From Kurthia zopfii (GTDB lineage: Bacteria > Bacillota > Bacilli > Bacillales_A > Planococcaceae), in NCBI RefSeq assembly GCF_003143955.1, contig NZ_QFVS01000007.1, forward strand, positions 32,072-96,071: 64,000 nucleotides of DNA, written 5' to 3'. Below the pieces are notes generated by a model. The model was not told the DNA's origin. It searched no databases and saw only the letters and a program-made list of their open reading frames with translations. Shown here piece after piece: positions 16,513 through 26,003 of the stretch (position 1 is the first letter of the stretch; every line of letters begins with the position of its first letter). A program made the position numbers and the translations under genes.

Positions 16513-18228
16513 CTACTTATTTTTTTTGAACTGTCTTTCAAGTTCTTCTAGTTGAGCTAGGTTACTCGGCTTTTCGGAAGAATTAATCCATTTTGGCAAT
16601 TCTTTCTTCGCGCCACCTGAATAACTTGTCTTCCCATATTTTTGAGCATTTGACTTCCGTTGATTCGACGCGACTTTGATCGCTTCTTCAACAGTTTTCA
16701 CTTCATTTTTACGCCAAGTGCTTGCGATCGCTTCTAAGAAAGGTGCATTTAAACTACCTTCACTAATGAAGTACGCATAATGCAGTAATGTGTTTAAAAC
16801 GGGATTTTCAAATTCATATTTAGCCGCAAAGTCTTTGACGATTTTTATGTCTTTTGAAAAAGGTTCTTTGCCGTCAGACAACAGATTTAACATAGTAATC
16901 GGTTCTGTTTTGCTTACTAGTTGAATGAAATCTGCTTCTAGATGCTCAAAGGTTTTAATTTTCTGCTTGTTCGCAACTTCCGTTTGATAAAAATTATGTG
17001 CTGCTGATTGTAATAGCAAGAATTTCTGATGTGTATTTTCGATTGGATTCTTTTTCGTAGTTGGCGATTTTTTATCGATGAAATCTCTCGCTTCTCTCAT
17101 AGCTTGAGCTGCTGTCGAAATCTCCTTTTTACGCCAATTGGCAGCGATTGTTTGGACGAATTTCTTGTTCATCCCTAAATCACTACTCAAATAAACATAA
17201 TGAATTAACACATTGACAACAGGGACTTCCATTTCATATTTACCGACTAGGTCCGCAAATAATTCAATATCCTGTTCGAATGGCTCTTGATCATTATTTA
17301 CACCTTTAAGAACTTCAATCATGCTTGTTTTTTCAAAATACTCTACAAGCTCCTCGTAACGATTTCCCCACCCTTTATTCTCATCGAATTTCTCTTCTGA
17401 TGGATTCATCATGGCGATTTCTGGTGGTGTTTTCGAAACATTTAATTTATAAAATTCACTTGCTGCTTTTCTGATGGCACTTGGTGACACCGTATCATCA
17501 TCTTGAATCGCTAAAATCAATACATTTTTCATATCTAAAGCATTGAAATTGTAGGTGAAAGCTGTTTTCGCAATACATTCTTTGATTTCTGGTGTCAAAT
17601 AACGATGCGGAATCATCGCCTCACTCAAACTAGTGAATAATAAATTAAAGTCGAATTCTCTGTATTCGAAAGGAATATCGATTGGTTTCTCAATAATCGG
17701 CTGTTCGAAATCATTCGCTGGCATATGTTGTTGAATCGGTTTGTACACATCTGTAAATTGACGTGACACTTCTTCCATACCCTCTTTTGATACACCTTTA
17801 GGTAAAAAGCGTTGACGCAATGAACGGTATGTTTTTTCGCCAATTTTACTAAAAAGGAACATAGATAATAGAGGATCATCAAAAAAGCGACGAGCCTCTA
17901 GTGGTGGCATGACATCATACGCGAAATAGCGAAATTGGTCATCCTCTTTTTTATATGTACGAATCAAACCAATCGCCTCTAATGCAATTCGAGCTTTAAA
18001 AATGGCATGAATCGACATCCCTAAACTATTCATCAAATGGTAGTGGGAATAATTAACTTCTTCTCGGTCCTCTCCCTCAGCCCAAAGTTGAAAGTACAAG
18101 CTAATTGGTTCTGGTCCAATCAAAGGTTGGTACAGCAAAGTAACGAGTTTTCTTTCATAGCTGGAAAGAGGGAACGGGATTTGAGTAATAAATCGATCTA
18201 CTGGACGTAATTCATTTAATAATTGCAA
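16513..18228 (-). CDS. dnaB: Replication initiation and membrane attachment protein DnaB
   Basis: A 571-residue DnaB/DnaD-family primosome protein (not the hexameric helicase), longer than the roughly 470 residues of the Bacillus subtilis protein. The N-terminal winged-helix DDBH1 domain is followed by two DDBH2-like copies: about 270-370 (ELVEYFEKTSMIEVL, VPVVNVLIHYVYL, ANWRKKEISTAAQAM) and 420-530 (DFIQLVSKTEPITML, NPVLNTLLHYAYF, STWRKNEVKTVEEAI). Start is TTG with GGAGGGG 6 bp upstream. It forms an operon with nrdR upstream and dnaI downstream. Confidence 0.92.
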   Translation of the reverse strand: MQLLNELRPVDRFITQIPFPLSSYERKLVTLLYQPLIGPEPISLYFQLWAEGEDREEVNYSHYHLMNSLGMSIHAIFKARIALEAIGLIRTYKKEDDQFRYFAYDVMPPLEARRFFDDPLLSMFLFSKIGEKTYRSLRQRFLPKGVSKEGMEEVSRQFTDVYKPIQQHMPANDFEQPIIEKPIDIPFEYREFDFNLLFTSLSEAMIPHRYLTPEIKECIAKTAFTYNFNALDMKNVLILAIQDDDTVSPSAIRKAASEFYKLNVSKTPPEIAMMNPSEEKFDENKGWGNRYEELVEYFEKTSMIEVLKGVNNDQEPFEQDIELFADLVGKYEMEVPVVNVLIHYVYLSSDLGMNKKFVQTIAANWRKKEISTAAQAMREARDFIDKKSPTTKKNPIENTHQKFLLLQSAAHNFYQTEVANKQKIKTFEHLEADFIQLVSKTEPITMLNLLSDGKEPFSKDIKIVKDFAAKYEFENPVLNTLLHYAYFISEGSLNAPFLEAIASTWRKNEVKTVEEAIKVASNQRKSNAQKYGKTSYSGGAKKELPKWINSSEKPSNLAQLEELERQFKKNK

Positions 18229-18261
18229 AGCGTTCCCCTCCTTCTACTAATTTAAGTAGTT

Positions 18262-18729
18262 TTATATTTCATCTTCTTGGCGTTCAATTAATTCTCTCAA
18301 CTCATCGATAAATACGTTGATATCTTTAAATTGACGATATACTGAAGCAAAACGAACATATGAAACTTCATCGATTTTTGCTAGGCGATCCATTAATTTC
18401 TCACCTACATCTTCAGATTTCACTTCGCCGTTACCAGCTCTACGTAAATCTTGTTCAATTGCAAAAACAACTTCCTCTAGTTCGTTTAGTGCTACCGGGC
18501 GTTTTTCGCAAGCACGAATTAAACCTCTCAATACTTTCTCGCGGCTGAACTCTTCACGAGAGCCATCTTTCTTCACGACAATTAGAGGCATTTCTTCTAC
18601 TTTTTCAAATGTTGTATAACGATAACCACATGATTCACATTCACGACGACGACGAATCGCTTTGTTGTCATCAACTGGGCGACTATCAATTACTTTTGTT
18701 CCATTATATTGACAAGAAGGACATCTCAT
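18262..18729 (-). CDS. nrdR: Transcriptional repressor NrdR
   Basis: A 155-residue repressor of ribonucleotide reductase genes. The zinc ribbon is complete ([17 protein letters not shown] and [12 protein letters not shown]) and is followed by an ATP-cone ([19 protein letters not shown]) that senses ATP/dATP. It heads the nrdR-dnaB-dnaI group, 33 bp before dnaB. No nrd gene is in this window. Confidence 0.96.
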   Translation of the reverse strand: MRCPSCQYNGTKVIDSRPVDDNKAIRRRRECESCGYRYTTFEKVEEMPLIVVKKDGSREEFSREKVLRGLIRACEKRPVALNELEEVVFAIEQDLRRAGNGEVKSEDVGEKLMDRLAKIDEVSYVRFASVYRQFKDINVFIDELRELIERQEDEI

Positions 18730-18765
18730 ATTTTTTCTCTCCTGAATTAAATACTATTTAGTTTA

Positions 18766-18774
18766 TCTATTATA
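18766..18774 (-). promoter_or_regulatory. Probable extended -10 promoter of nrdR
   Basis: On the minus strand TGTTATAAT supplies TG plus a perfect -10 hexamer (18769-18774) about 40 bp before nrdR. No clear -35 box. Confidence 0.5.
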
Positions 18775-18848
18775 ACAAATAATCCTATTTAATATCGAAT
18801 ATTCGTCGTTTTTTCCGACAATTTCATATGAAACAGAACTTTTTATAC

Positions 18849-18903
18849 AAAAAAACCTCGATTTAGTACGCTGTACGAATATGTACGAGCGTATAAACCG
18901 AGG
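18849..18903 (-). terminator. Terminator of gapB
   Basis: A long stem on the minus strand (CCTCGGTTTATACGC with GCGTACTAAATCGAGG, inner CGTAC/GTACAG) followed by seven T. Confidence 0.85.
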
Positions 18904-18924
18904 ATTCATTTGAAAAGTTAGCGA

Positions 18925-19944
18925 TTAAGCTTCAACAGAATTTAATTCACGTGCAACTTTTTGAGTTAAATCTACAACGCGAGTTGAGTAACCCCACTCG
19001 TTATCGTACCAAGCAAGAACTTTCACTTTACGAGTGCCCATAACCATAGTAGTTAAGCCATCAATAGTAGCTGATGCTGGGTTCGTGTTGAAGTCGATTG
19101 ATACTAATGGTTCCATTGTGAAATCAAGGATTCCTTTTAATGGACCTTCAGAAGCTTTGATGAATGCAGCATTCACTTCTTCAACTGTAACGTCTTGGTT
19201 TAAATCGACAACTAAGTCAACTAAAGAAACGTTTGGAGTTGGTACGCGAAGAGCCATTCCGTGTAGTTTACCTTTTAATTCAGGTAGCACTAATGTTAAT
19301 GCTTTTGCTGCACCTGTAGAAGTAGGGATGATTGATGCTGCACACGCACGAGCGCGACGTAAGTCTTTGTGTGGGTTATCAATGTTTTTTTGGTCATTTG
19401 TATATGAGTGAACAGTCGTCATTAGACCATTATCAATACCAAATGTATCGTTTAATACTTTCGCTACAGGAGCAAGGCAGTTTGTTGTACATGAAGCGTT
19501 AGAAATAACATCGTGTTTCGCTAAATCTAATTGCTCATCATTTACGCCCATTACTACTGTAATATCTTCGTTTTTACCAGGTGCTGTTAAAATAACTTTT
19601 TTAGCGCCTGCTTCTAGATGTAGAGCTGCTTTGTCGCGATCGTTAAATTTACCAGTTGCTTCGATTACGATGTCAACACCAAGTTCTGTCCAAGGTAAGT
19701 TAAGTGGATCACGTTCTGAAACGATTTTTACACGTTTACCGTTAACGATTAAAGCGCCTTCAGCTGCTTCAACTGTACCTGCGAATTGACCATGGTTAGT
19801 ATCGTATTTTACTAAGTGAGCTAAAGTCTCCGATGGATAACTAGCGTTAATAGCAACAACATTTAAATCATCTTGAAGTATCGCCTGACGGAACACCATA
19901 CGTCCGATACGGCCAAATCCGTTAATAGCAATAGAAACTGTCAT
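18925..19944 (-). CDS. gapB: Glyceraldehyde-3-phosphate dehydrogenase, gluconeogenic type
   Basis: A 339-residue GAPDH. The Rossmann start [14 protein letters not shown] and the active-site [12 protein letters not shown] are intact. After the second beta strand it reads [18 protein letters not shown], as in GapB, where the NAD-selective Asp of glycolytic GapA is replaced; this favours NADP and a gluconeogenic or NADPH-forming role. It stands between coaE and nrdR, the same place as in Bacillus subtilis. Its promoter carries a CcpN-like box, which fits repression by glucose. Confidence 0.93.
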   Translation of the reverse strand: MTVSIAINGFGRIGRMVFRQAILQDDLNVVAINASYPSETLAHLVKYDTNHGQFAGTVEAAEGALIVNGKRVKIVSERDPLNLPWTELGVDIVIEATGKFNDRDKAALHLEAGAKKVILTAPGKNEDITVVMGVNDEQLDLAKHDVISNASCTTNCLAPVAKVLNDTFGIDNGLMTTVHSYTNDQKNIDNPHKDLRRARACAASIIPTSTGAAKALTLVLPELKGKLHGMALRVPTPNVSLVDLVVDLNQDVTVEEVNAAFIKASEGPLKGILDFTMEPLVSIDFNTNPASATIDGLTTMVMGTRKVKVLAWYDNEWGYSTRVVDLTQKVARELNSVEA

Positions 19945-19997
19945 GAAAATATCCTCCTGTTTTAAAAGAAATTCTTTTAATATGTTTTATGTGAATT

Positions 19998-20025
19998 AGT
20001 ATAACACATTAAACTCAAAGTCGAA
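19998..20025 (-). promoter_or_regulatory. gapB promoter with CcpN-like operator
   Basis: TTCGAC (20020-20025), 16 bp, TATACT (19998-20003) on the minus strand. TGTGTTATACT at 19998-20008 fits all 11 positions of the CcpN consensus TRTGHYATAYW as I recall it and overlaps the -10 box. In Bacillus subtilis CcpN represses gapB and pckA during glycolysis. The ccpN gene itself is not in this window. Confidence 0.65.
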
Positions 20026-20102
20026 CAGAATTCACGTTAAAATCAAAAGTTTTTATTTTCTGACTATTCCTACATGCGATTACTGCGTCAAAAAATTACC
20101 AA

Positions 20103-20696
20103 TTATTGAATGCCCCATTCTTTTAAAATATAGCGTAATTGTTCCTTCGTTTTTTCGACTGAATCGTTGTTATAAATGACTGCATCTGCTCCATCTTCTT
20201 TCACCGAAAGTGGTAATTGAGAGCTGATTCTCGCTTTCGCATCTTCTTCAGAAAGCTGATTTCTCTCCATCAATCTTGTCAATTGTGTGTCTTCCTTAAC
20301 CGAAACAACTAAGATCTTTTCAACAAAGTGTTGTAGCTTACTTTCAAATAATAACGGGATATCCATGACGACCACTTCCGCACCTTGCTCTACCCAGCAA
20401 TCCCTTTGTGCCAACATTTCTTTGCGAATAGCTGGATGCATGATGTCATTCAAAACCGTTCTTTTTGATGGATCATGAAAGATAATACTGCCTAATTTTT
20501 GACGGTTCAATTGACCATCTTCAAGTAAAATATCCTCGCCGAATTGTTCTACAATTTCTTGAAGAGCTTGTTTTCCAGGTTCGACTACGACACGTGCAAC
20601 TTGATCTGCATCGACGATTGGAAAATTCATTTCTTCAAGCATTTTCGCAACTGTACTTTTCCCACTTGCGATACTTCCTGTTAATCCAATAATCAT
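20103..20696 (-). CDS. coaE: Dephospho-CoA kinase
   Basis: A 197-residue P-loop kinase for the last step of coenzyme A synthesis. Walker A is GLTGSIASGKS at the N-terminus; DADQVARVVVEPG and the lid HPAIRKEM/RNQLSEEDAKARISSQLP follow. The ATG at 20696 has GAGGGTG upstream and lies 11 bp after mutM; a longer reading would overlap mutM. It is the last gene of polA-mutM-coaE. Confidence 0.94.
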   Translation of the reverse strand: MIIGLTGSIASGKSTVAKMLEEMNFPIVDADQVARVVVEPGKQALQEIVEQFGEDILLEDGQLNRQKLGSIIFHDPSKRTVLNDIMHPAIRKEMLAQRDCWVEQGAEVVVMDIPLLFESKLQHFVEKILVVSVKEDTQLTRLMERNQLSEEDAKARISSQLPLSVKEDGADAVIYNNDSVEKTKEQLRYILKEWGIQ

Positions 20697-20707
20697 AATT
20701 TCACCCT

Positions 20708-21580
20708 CTATTTTTGACAATTAGGACAGTAATAAGAATTCCGTCCTGCGATTGTTTTTTGTTTTGTATTAGTATGACACATTGGGCAAATATTCATCCC
20801 ATACATTTTCAATCGGTCCTGCATCCCACCAGCTTCACCATTAATATTTCGATAATCTGAAATAGAAGAGCCACCAAACGCAATACTTTCAAGCAATACA
20901 GCAACAATCGTGTCGAATAACTGCTCTTTCTTCGTCCCACTTATAAGGGATGTTTTCCGTCCTGGTCTAATCCCTGCACGGAACAATGCTTCAGTCGCAT
21001 ATATATTGCCGCAGCCACAAAGCACTTGGCCATCCATAATGACCGCTTTTATTTCTTTATTTTTATACTTTGGTAAGTTACAGCAATCAAGAAAATATTG
21101 CTTCGCATCTGCATCGAATGGTTCAGGTGCTAATTTGAGAATTGGTGGGAATTGAGCTAAATTTTCAACTAATCTCACTTCTCCAAATCGGCGAATATCC
21201 GCATATACTAGCGTTTGATCCCCATCTAATTGTAACTCTACATGGCGATGATTTTGAAATTTACCTTCTTGAATTTCTTCAGCATTCTTCAAATCAAACC
21301 AACCACCCGACATACCAAGGTGATTGATCATTTTAAATTGCTGACCGTCTCTTTCTAAATCAAATAGAATGTATTTTGAACGTCTCGTAATTTTTACAAT
21401 TTTCATCCCTTCAAGGTGTTCAATCAATTGTTCAGGCGTTGTACCTTTGACAATACTTTGCTTCCCCACTTCATGACTTGCCTTAACAGTTGGTGATATT
21501 TGCACACTTTGAATCGTCTTGCCTTCAACAACAGGTTTCAACGATCGAACGACACCTTCTACTTCTGGTAATTCAGGCAT
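20708..21580 (-). CDS. mutM: Formamidopyrimidine-DNA glycosylase (Fpg)
   Basis: A 290-residue bifunctional glycosylase/AP lyase that removes 8-oxoguanine. The mature N-terminal PELPEVEGVVRSL provides the catalytic Pro and Glu. The H2TH region (GCGNIYATEALFRAGI) and a C-terminal zinc finger (CPMCHT, YYCPNC) are complete. Upstream in-frame codons are rejected because the protein must start at MPEL; AGGAAGTGG precedes this ATG. It lies 11 bp behind polA. Confidence 0.96.
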   Translation of the reverse strand: MPELPEVEGVVRSLKPVVEGKTIQSVQISPTVKASHEVGKQSIVKGTTPEQLIEHLEGMKIVKITRRSKYILFDLERDGQQFKMINHLGMSGGWFDLKNAEEIQEGKFQNHRHVELQLDGDQTLVYADIRRFGEVRLVENLAQFPPILKLAPEPFDADAKQYFLDCCNLPKYKNKEIKAVIMDGQVLCGCGNIYATEALFRAGIRPGRKTSLISGTKKEQLFDTIVAVLLESIAFGGSSISDYRNINGEAGGMQDRLKMYGMNICPMCHTNTKQKTIAGRNSYYCPNCQK

Positions 21581-21591
21581 TTTTCCACTTC

Positions 21592-24219
21592 CTATTTCGC
21601 ATCGTACCAAGTGTTCCCAGCAGAATAATCTGCAAGTAATGGTACATCTAATTTAACTGTATTCGCCATTACTTCTGGCACTAATTTTTCTAAGATTGCA
21701 ATTTCCTCAACAGGTGCTTCGAAAATTAATTCATCATGTACTTGTAATAGCATTTTCGCTTGCAGCTTATGCTCTTTTAAAGCTAAATCCATATCGATCA
21801 TCGCTTTTTTAATAATATCAGCTGCGCTACCTTGGATTGGCGTATTCATAGCAGTACGTTCTGCAAAACTACGTAAATTGAAGTTACTTGAATTTAAGTC
21901 TGGTAAATAGCGACGGCGGTTTAATAATGTCGTGACATAACCTTGTGATTTCGCTTCTTTTACGATGTCTTCCATATAGGTTTTGACACCTGGGAAACTT
22001 TCGAAATAACGTTCGATAAATTCAGCTGCTTCTTTACGGCTAATGTCTAAGTTTTGAGAAAGTCCATAATCACTAATTCCGTATACAATACCGAAGTTAA
22101 CCGCTTTTGCTGCGCGTCTCATATTCGAAGTTACAGCATCTTCTTCCACGTGGAATACTTTCATTGCTGTATTCGTATGAATATCTAAACCGTGTAAGAA
22201 AGCTTGCATCAAGTTTTCATCTTGTGACATATGCGCAAGTACACGCAATTCGATTTGAGAATAATCGGCTGCGAATAACTGCCATCCTTCTTTCTCAGGA
22301 ATGAATGCTTGGCGAATTTTACGACCTTCTTCCAATCGAATCGGGATATTTTGTAGATTTGGATCCGTTGAACTTAAGCGCCCTGTCGCCGTTAATGCTT
22401 GCTGGTATCTCGTATGGATTTTATGATCATCCGCATGAATTTCCTTCGTCAAACCTTCGATATATGTTGATTGTAATTTACCAAGTTGGCGATATTGTAA
22501 AATATGTTCGATAATATCGTGTTCTGGCTTTAATTTATCTAATACATCAGCCGCTGTTGAGTAGCCTGTTTTCGTTTTTTTGATTACCGGAAGCCCAAGT
22601 GTTTCGAACAATACGACGCCTAGTTGTTTTGGCGAATTAATATTGAATTTCTCACCTGCTGCAGCATAAATATTCGCTTCGATTTCTGCTAAACGTGCTT
22701 TTATTTCCACACCCATTTCCTCAAGAGTAGATGCTTCCACACGAATCCCTTCAATCTCCATACCTGCTAGTACTTTCGCTAGAGGAAGTTCGATTTCATT
22801 GTATAAATCAAATTGTTCATTTTCATGTAATTTCTTCAAAACACGATCACGTACTGTAAAGACCGCTAACGCTTGGCGACATGCATGCTCAGCAAGTGCT
22901 TCACCTTCTGGATTTGTACGTTTTGCGCCCTTACCATACACGACTTCATTAGATTGGATATCCGAATAATGATAGTGATTTGACACTGCCGCTACATCAT
23001 CTGAAGCGAATGCAGGATCATCAATATACGCCGCTAACAATAGGTCGAACTCAATCCCTTGTAGTTTGATGCCATCTCTCGCAAACGCAGCTTGATGTTT
23101 TTTCAAATCAAAAACATATTTCACTTTTTGCTCATCTTCTAAATAATTTTTGATTGATTCACTTTTAAGTACATTTTCATACGTTACAAAATAGGCCTGT
23201 TCTTCATTTACAAATGCTACACCTAGTTGTAGCGCGGTATGATAATGTTCATTTTCGATTTCTAAGTGAATCGCTAAGCCTGTCACTAGTTCTTTATCAG
23301 TTAAATCATCCACAATTTTATAATCCAATTCCATTGTTTCATGTTCTTCTGATTCATATTCACTTTTCTCAATCAATGTTTTAAAGTCTAGCTCTTTCCA
23401 AAGTGTGAAAAGTTCATCCACATTTGGGCCATCCCATTTCAAATCGTCAACCTTCACTTCGATTGGTGCTTCCAGTAAGATCGTCGCTAATTCCTTACTC
23501 ATCAGTGCTTGTTCTTTATTTGCTACAAGCTTTTCTTTCATTTTAGAAGCTTTCATCGCATCGATATTTTCATAAACTTCCTCTACTGACGGATGTTCTT
23601 TTAATAGTTTAATGGCTGTTTTTTCTCCAACGCCAGGTACGCCTGGAATATTATCCGAAGCATCGCCCATTAACCCTTTCATATCAATGATTTGAAGTGG
23701 TTTCAGGCCATATTTTTCCTCGATATGAGCCGGAGTGTAATGCTCGATATCTGTCATACCTTTTCTCGTAATATAAACCGTCGTATTGTCAGTCGCCAAT
23801 TGCGTTAAATCCTTATCTCCAGAAATAACAACAACTGGTAATCCTCGGCTTTCAGCTTGACGTGCAAGTGTACCGATAATATCATCCGCTTCATAATTTT
23901 CAAGTTCATAACGCTTCATATTATAAGCTTCTACTAGTTTACGTAAATACGGGAACTGCTCCGATAATTCTGGTGGTGTCTTCTGTCTTCCACCTTTATA
24001 TTCTGTATATGTGCTATGGCGAAATGTCGTTTTACCTGCATCAAATGCAACTAAAATATGTGTAGGTTGTTCTTCTTCCAATATTTTTTGAAGCATCGTT
24101 GTAAATCCATACACAGAGTTCGTATGAATCCCTTGGCTATTCGTTAATGGTGGTAAAGCAAAAAATGCGCGGTACGCTAGACTATTTCCGTCCAGTAATA
24201 ATAATTTTTCCTGCGTCAT
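21592..24219 (-). CDS. polA: DNA polymerase I
   Basis: An 875-residue family A polymerase. The 5' nuclease domain (1-290: LLLDGNSLAYRAFFALP, VISGDKDLTQLA, GLMGDASDNIPGVPGVG) is intact. In the middle domain the proofreading DxE motif is replaced (LAIHLEIENEHYH), so 3'-5' exonuclease activity is probably absent, as in Bacillus polymerase I. Polymerase motifs A (DYSQIELRVLAHMS), B (KAVNFGIVYG) and C (QVHDELIFEAP) are present. First gene of polA-mutM-coaE; a TTCTTA-17-TAGAAT promoter with TGG extension is a candidate near 24265. Confidence 0.96.
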   Translation of the reverse strand: MTQEKLLLLDGNSLAYRAFFALPPLTNSQGIHTNSVYGFTTMLQKILEEEQPTHILVAFDAGKTTFRHSTYTEYKGGRQKTPPELSEQFPYLRKLVEAYNMKRYELENYEADDIIGTLARQAESRGLPVVVISGDKDLTQLATDNTTVYITRKGMTDIEHYTPAHIEEKYGLKPLQIIDMKGLMGDASDNIPGVPGVGEKTAIKLLKEHPSVEEVYENIDAMKASKMKEKLVANKEQALMSKELATILLEAPIEVKVDDLKWDGPNVDELFTLWKELDFKTLIEKSEYESEEHETMELDYKIVDDLTDKELVTGLAIHLEIENEHYHTALQLGVAFVNEEQAYFVTYENVLKSESIKNYLEDEQKVKYVFDLKKHQAAFARDGIKLQGIEFDLLLAAYIDDPAFASDDVAAVSNHYHYSDIQSNEVVYGKGAKRTNPEGEALAEHACRQALAVFTVRDRVLKKLHENEQFDLYNEIELPLAKVLAGMEIEGIRVEASTLEEMGVEIKARLAEIEANIYAAAGEKFNINSPKQLGVVLFETLGLPVIKKTKTGYSTAADVLDKLKPEHDIIEHILQYRQLGKLQSTYIEGLTKEIHADDHKIHTRYQQALTATGRLSSTDPNLQNIPIRLEEGRKIRQAFIPEKEGWQLFAADYSQIELRVLAHMSQDENLMQAFLHGLDIHTNTAMKVFHVEEDAVTSNMRRAAKAVNFGIVYGISDYGLSQNLDISRKEAAEFIERYFESFPGVKTYMEDIVKEAKSQGYVTTLLNRRRYLPDLNSSNFNLRSFAERTAMNTPIQGSAADIIKKAMIDMDLALKEHKLQAKMLLQVHDELIFEAPVEEIAILEKLVPEVMANTVKLDVPLLADYSAGNTWYDAK

Positions 24220-24292
24220 TTCATCACACTCCTGTTCGTATATTCATCTACTCTATTCTACCACGCGACTGTTCAAATAAGAAAACGACAAG

Positions 24293-24350
24293 CAAAAAGA
24301 GTAAGAAAACACGCGAAATGTAAACTTCACGTAAGTTTCCTTACTCTTGA
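24293..24350 (-). terminator. Terminator of phoPR
   Basis: A long minus-strand hairpin (AAGAGTAAGGAAAC with GTTTTCTTACTCTT) ending in TTTTTG, about 110 bp past phoR. Confidence 0.75.
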
Positions 24351-24458
24351 TCAATTATTCTGTAATTAGGGGATATTCATGTATGAAGGGGGCTTCATAC
24401 ACACAGTATATCAAGCGGATGTGAATGTATTATTTGCATTTTGTAAAGGGAATGTAAA

Positions 24459-26003
24459 TTATCGAGCTAATGGGATTAAGACACGCATTGTCGTCCCAAC
24501 ACCCTCTTCACTTTTCACGACAATTTTACCTTCATGCGCTTCTACTAAATGTTTTACAATCGCAAGTCCTAGACCTGTTCCACCTGAGTTACGACTTCTC
24601 GCACGATCAACACGATAGAATCGTTCAAATACGCGCGGAATCTCAGATTTTTGAATACCGATCCCTTGGTCACGAATCTCTACAGCTCCATAATTACCTT
24701 GAATTGAAACAGTAATATCAATCTGTTTTTGAGGTTTCGAATAAGTTACCGCATTAACAAGAAGGTTGACGACTACTTGTGTTAATCGATTTGTATCACC
24801 TAAAACTTGCACTTCCTCATCTTTTTGTTTCAGATTAATCGTCATTTCTTTTTCTTCGATTTGAATTTTCGCCATCTCAACACTGCTATTAACGATTTCA
24901 GTTAATGAAGTTTTCACTAAATCTACTGTGAATCCTTCCTTCTCAATCTTAGATAGTTCTAGTAAATCTTGAACAAGGGATTGCAGTCGATTACTCTCTT
25001 TATACATAATATCCAAAAATGATAATAATGTTTCTTCATCTTTATAAGCGCCGTCAATTAATGTTTCAGAAAAACCTTTAATGGACGTAATCGGCGTACG
25101 CAGTTCATGCGATACATTCGCCACGAAATCTTTACGCACTTGCTCCAATTTCTTCAATTCCGTAATATCATGCATGACGATGACGACACCTAGCCAATGA
25201 CCATGTTCCCCGATCACAGGTGCGCCATACACTTCCATATGACGAATTTGATTATTAATGACAAGTAGAATTTGTTTACGATACGGTGTTTCCGTCATAA
25301 AGACATAATCGACAAATTCTTCTAAGCTTTGATCGACACCTATTTCGCGAAATACATGATGTTGAACGTCTTCATATTCACGATTGAATACAGATAGGAA
25401 ACTATTATTCACGACCGAAATTTCGCCTTCTCGCCCAATCATAACAAGTGCACTTCCCATATTATCAATAAGCGTTTTGAGTCGCTCTTGCTCCACTTCA
25501 CGCGTTAACATGATGTCTTGCAAATTACGCGCTAAGACATTGATTGATTTACTTAATTGAGTTGTTGCGCCATCATTCGTTTCAAATGCTCTCGCTCGAT
25601 AATTGCCTTGCGCAAGCTCTAATGCAGTATGCGTCACATGCTCTACCGAAGATGAAAGTTTCTTAAATAAATGATTCGTCGTCAGCATTAATAAAATAAA
25701 CACTGAGATCAACGCGATGATTAAGACTAACCAGAAATGCCAGCGCGTTTCCGTTAACTCTTCTGAAAGAAAGCTAGATGGCAATAGATTTTGAATATCA
25801 TTTTGCTGTTTTGCATTTAATTTGATATTTTCTGATGTAAGATAATTCGTTAAGTTTTCATGTAACTGCCCGCTATTTGAACGAATTGTATTTTCTAAAT
25901 AGACAGGAAAAAGCTGACCTAATACAAAGCCTAGACCAGCTAAAATTACAGCATATACGAATGCAAATGCAGTGAGTAAACGTATTTTTAAAGATTTCAT
26001 CAT
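24459..26003 (-). CDS. phoR: Sensor histidine kinase PhoR
   Basis: A 514-residue membrane kinase paired with phoP. Membrane segments at about 8-30 and 90-110 enclose only ~58 external residues. A HAMP region (~111-165), a PAS domain (~175-285) and the kinase core follow; the phosphorylated His is His299 in NVSHELRTP. ATP-binding boxes NLLVNAVTYS, DQGIGI and GGTGLGLAI are present. The start overlaps the phoP stop by four bases, giving translational coupling. The PhoR name rests on location between polA and mdh and on the partner; the input signal is not evident, and the extracellular sensor is shorter than in Bacillus subtilis. Confidence 0.85.
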   Translation of the reverse strand: MMKSLKIRLLTAFAFVYAVILAGLGFVLGQLFPVYLENTIRSNSGQLHENLTNYLTSENIKLNAKQQNDIQNLLPSSFLSEELTETRWHFWLVLIIALISVFILLMLTTNHLFKKLSSSVEHVTHTALELAQGNYRARAFETNDGATTQLSKSINVLARNLQDIMLTREVEQERLKTLIDNMGSALVMIGREGEISVVNNSFLSVFNREYEDVQHHVFREIGVDQSLEEFVDYVFMTETPYRKQILLVINNQIRHMEVYGAPVIGEHGHWLGVVIVMHDITELKKLEQVRKDFVANVSHELRTPITSIKGFSETLIDGAYKDEETLLSFLDIMYKESNRLQSLVQDLLELSKIEKEGFTVDLVKTSLTEIVNSSVEMAKIQIEEKEMTINLKQKDEEVQVLGDTNRLTQVVVNLLVNAVTYSKPQKQIDITVSIQGNYGAVEIRDQGIGIQKSEIPRVFERFYRVDRARSRNSGGTGLGLAIVKHLVEAHEGKIVVKSEEGVGTTMRVLIPLAR

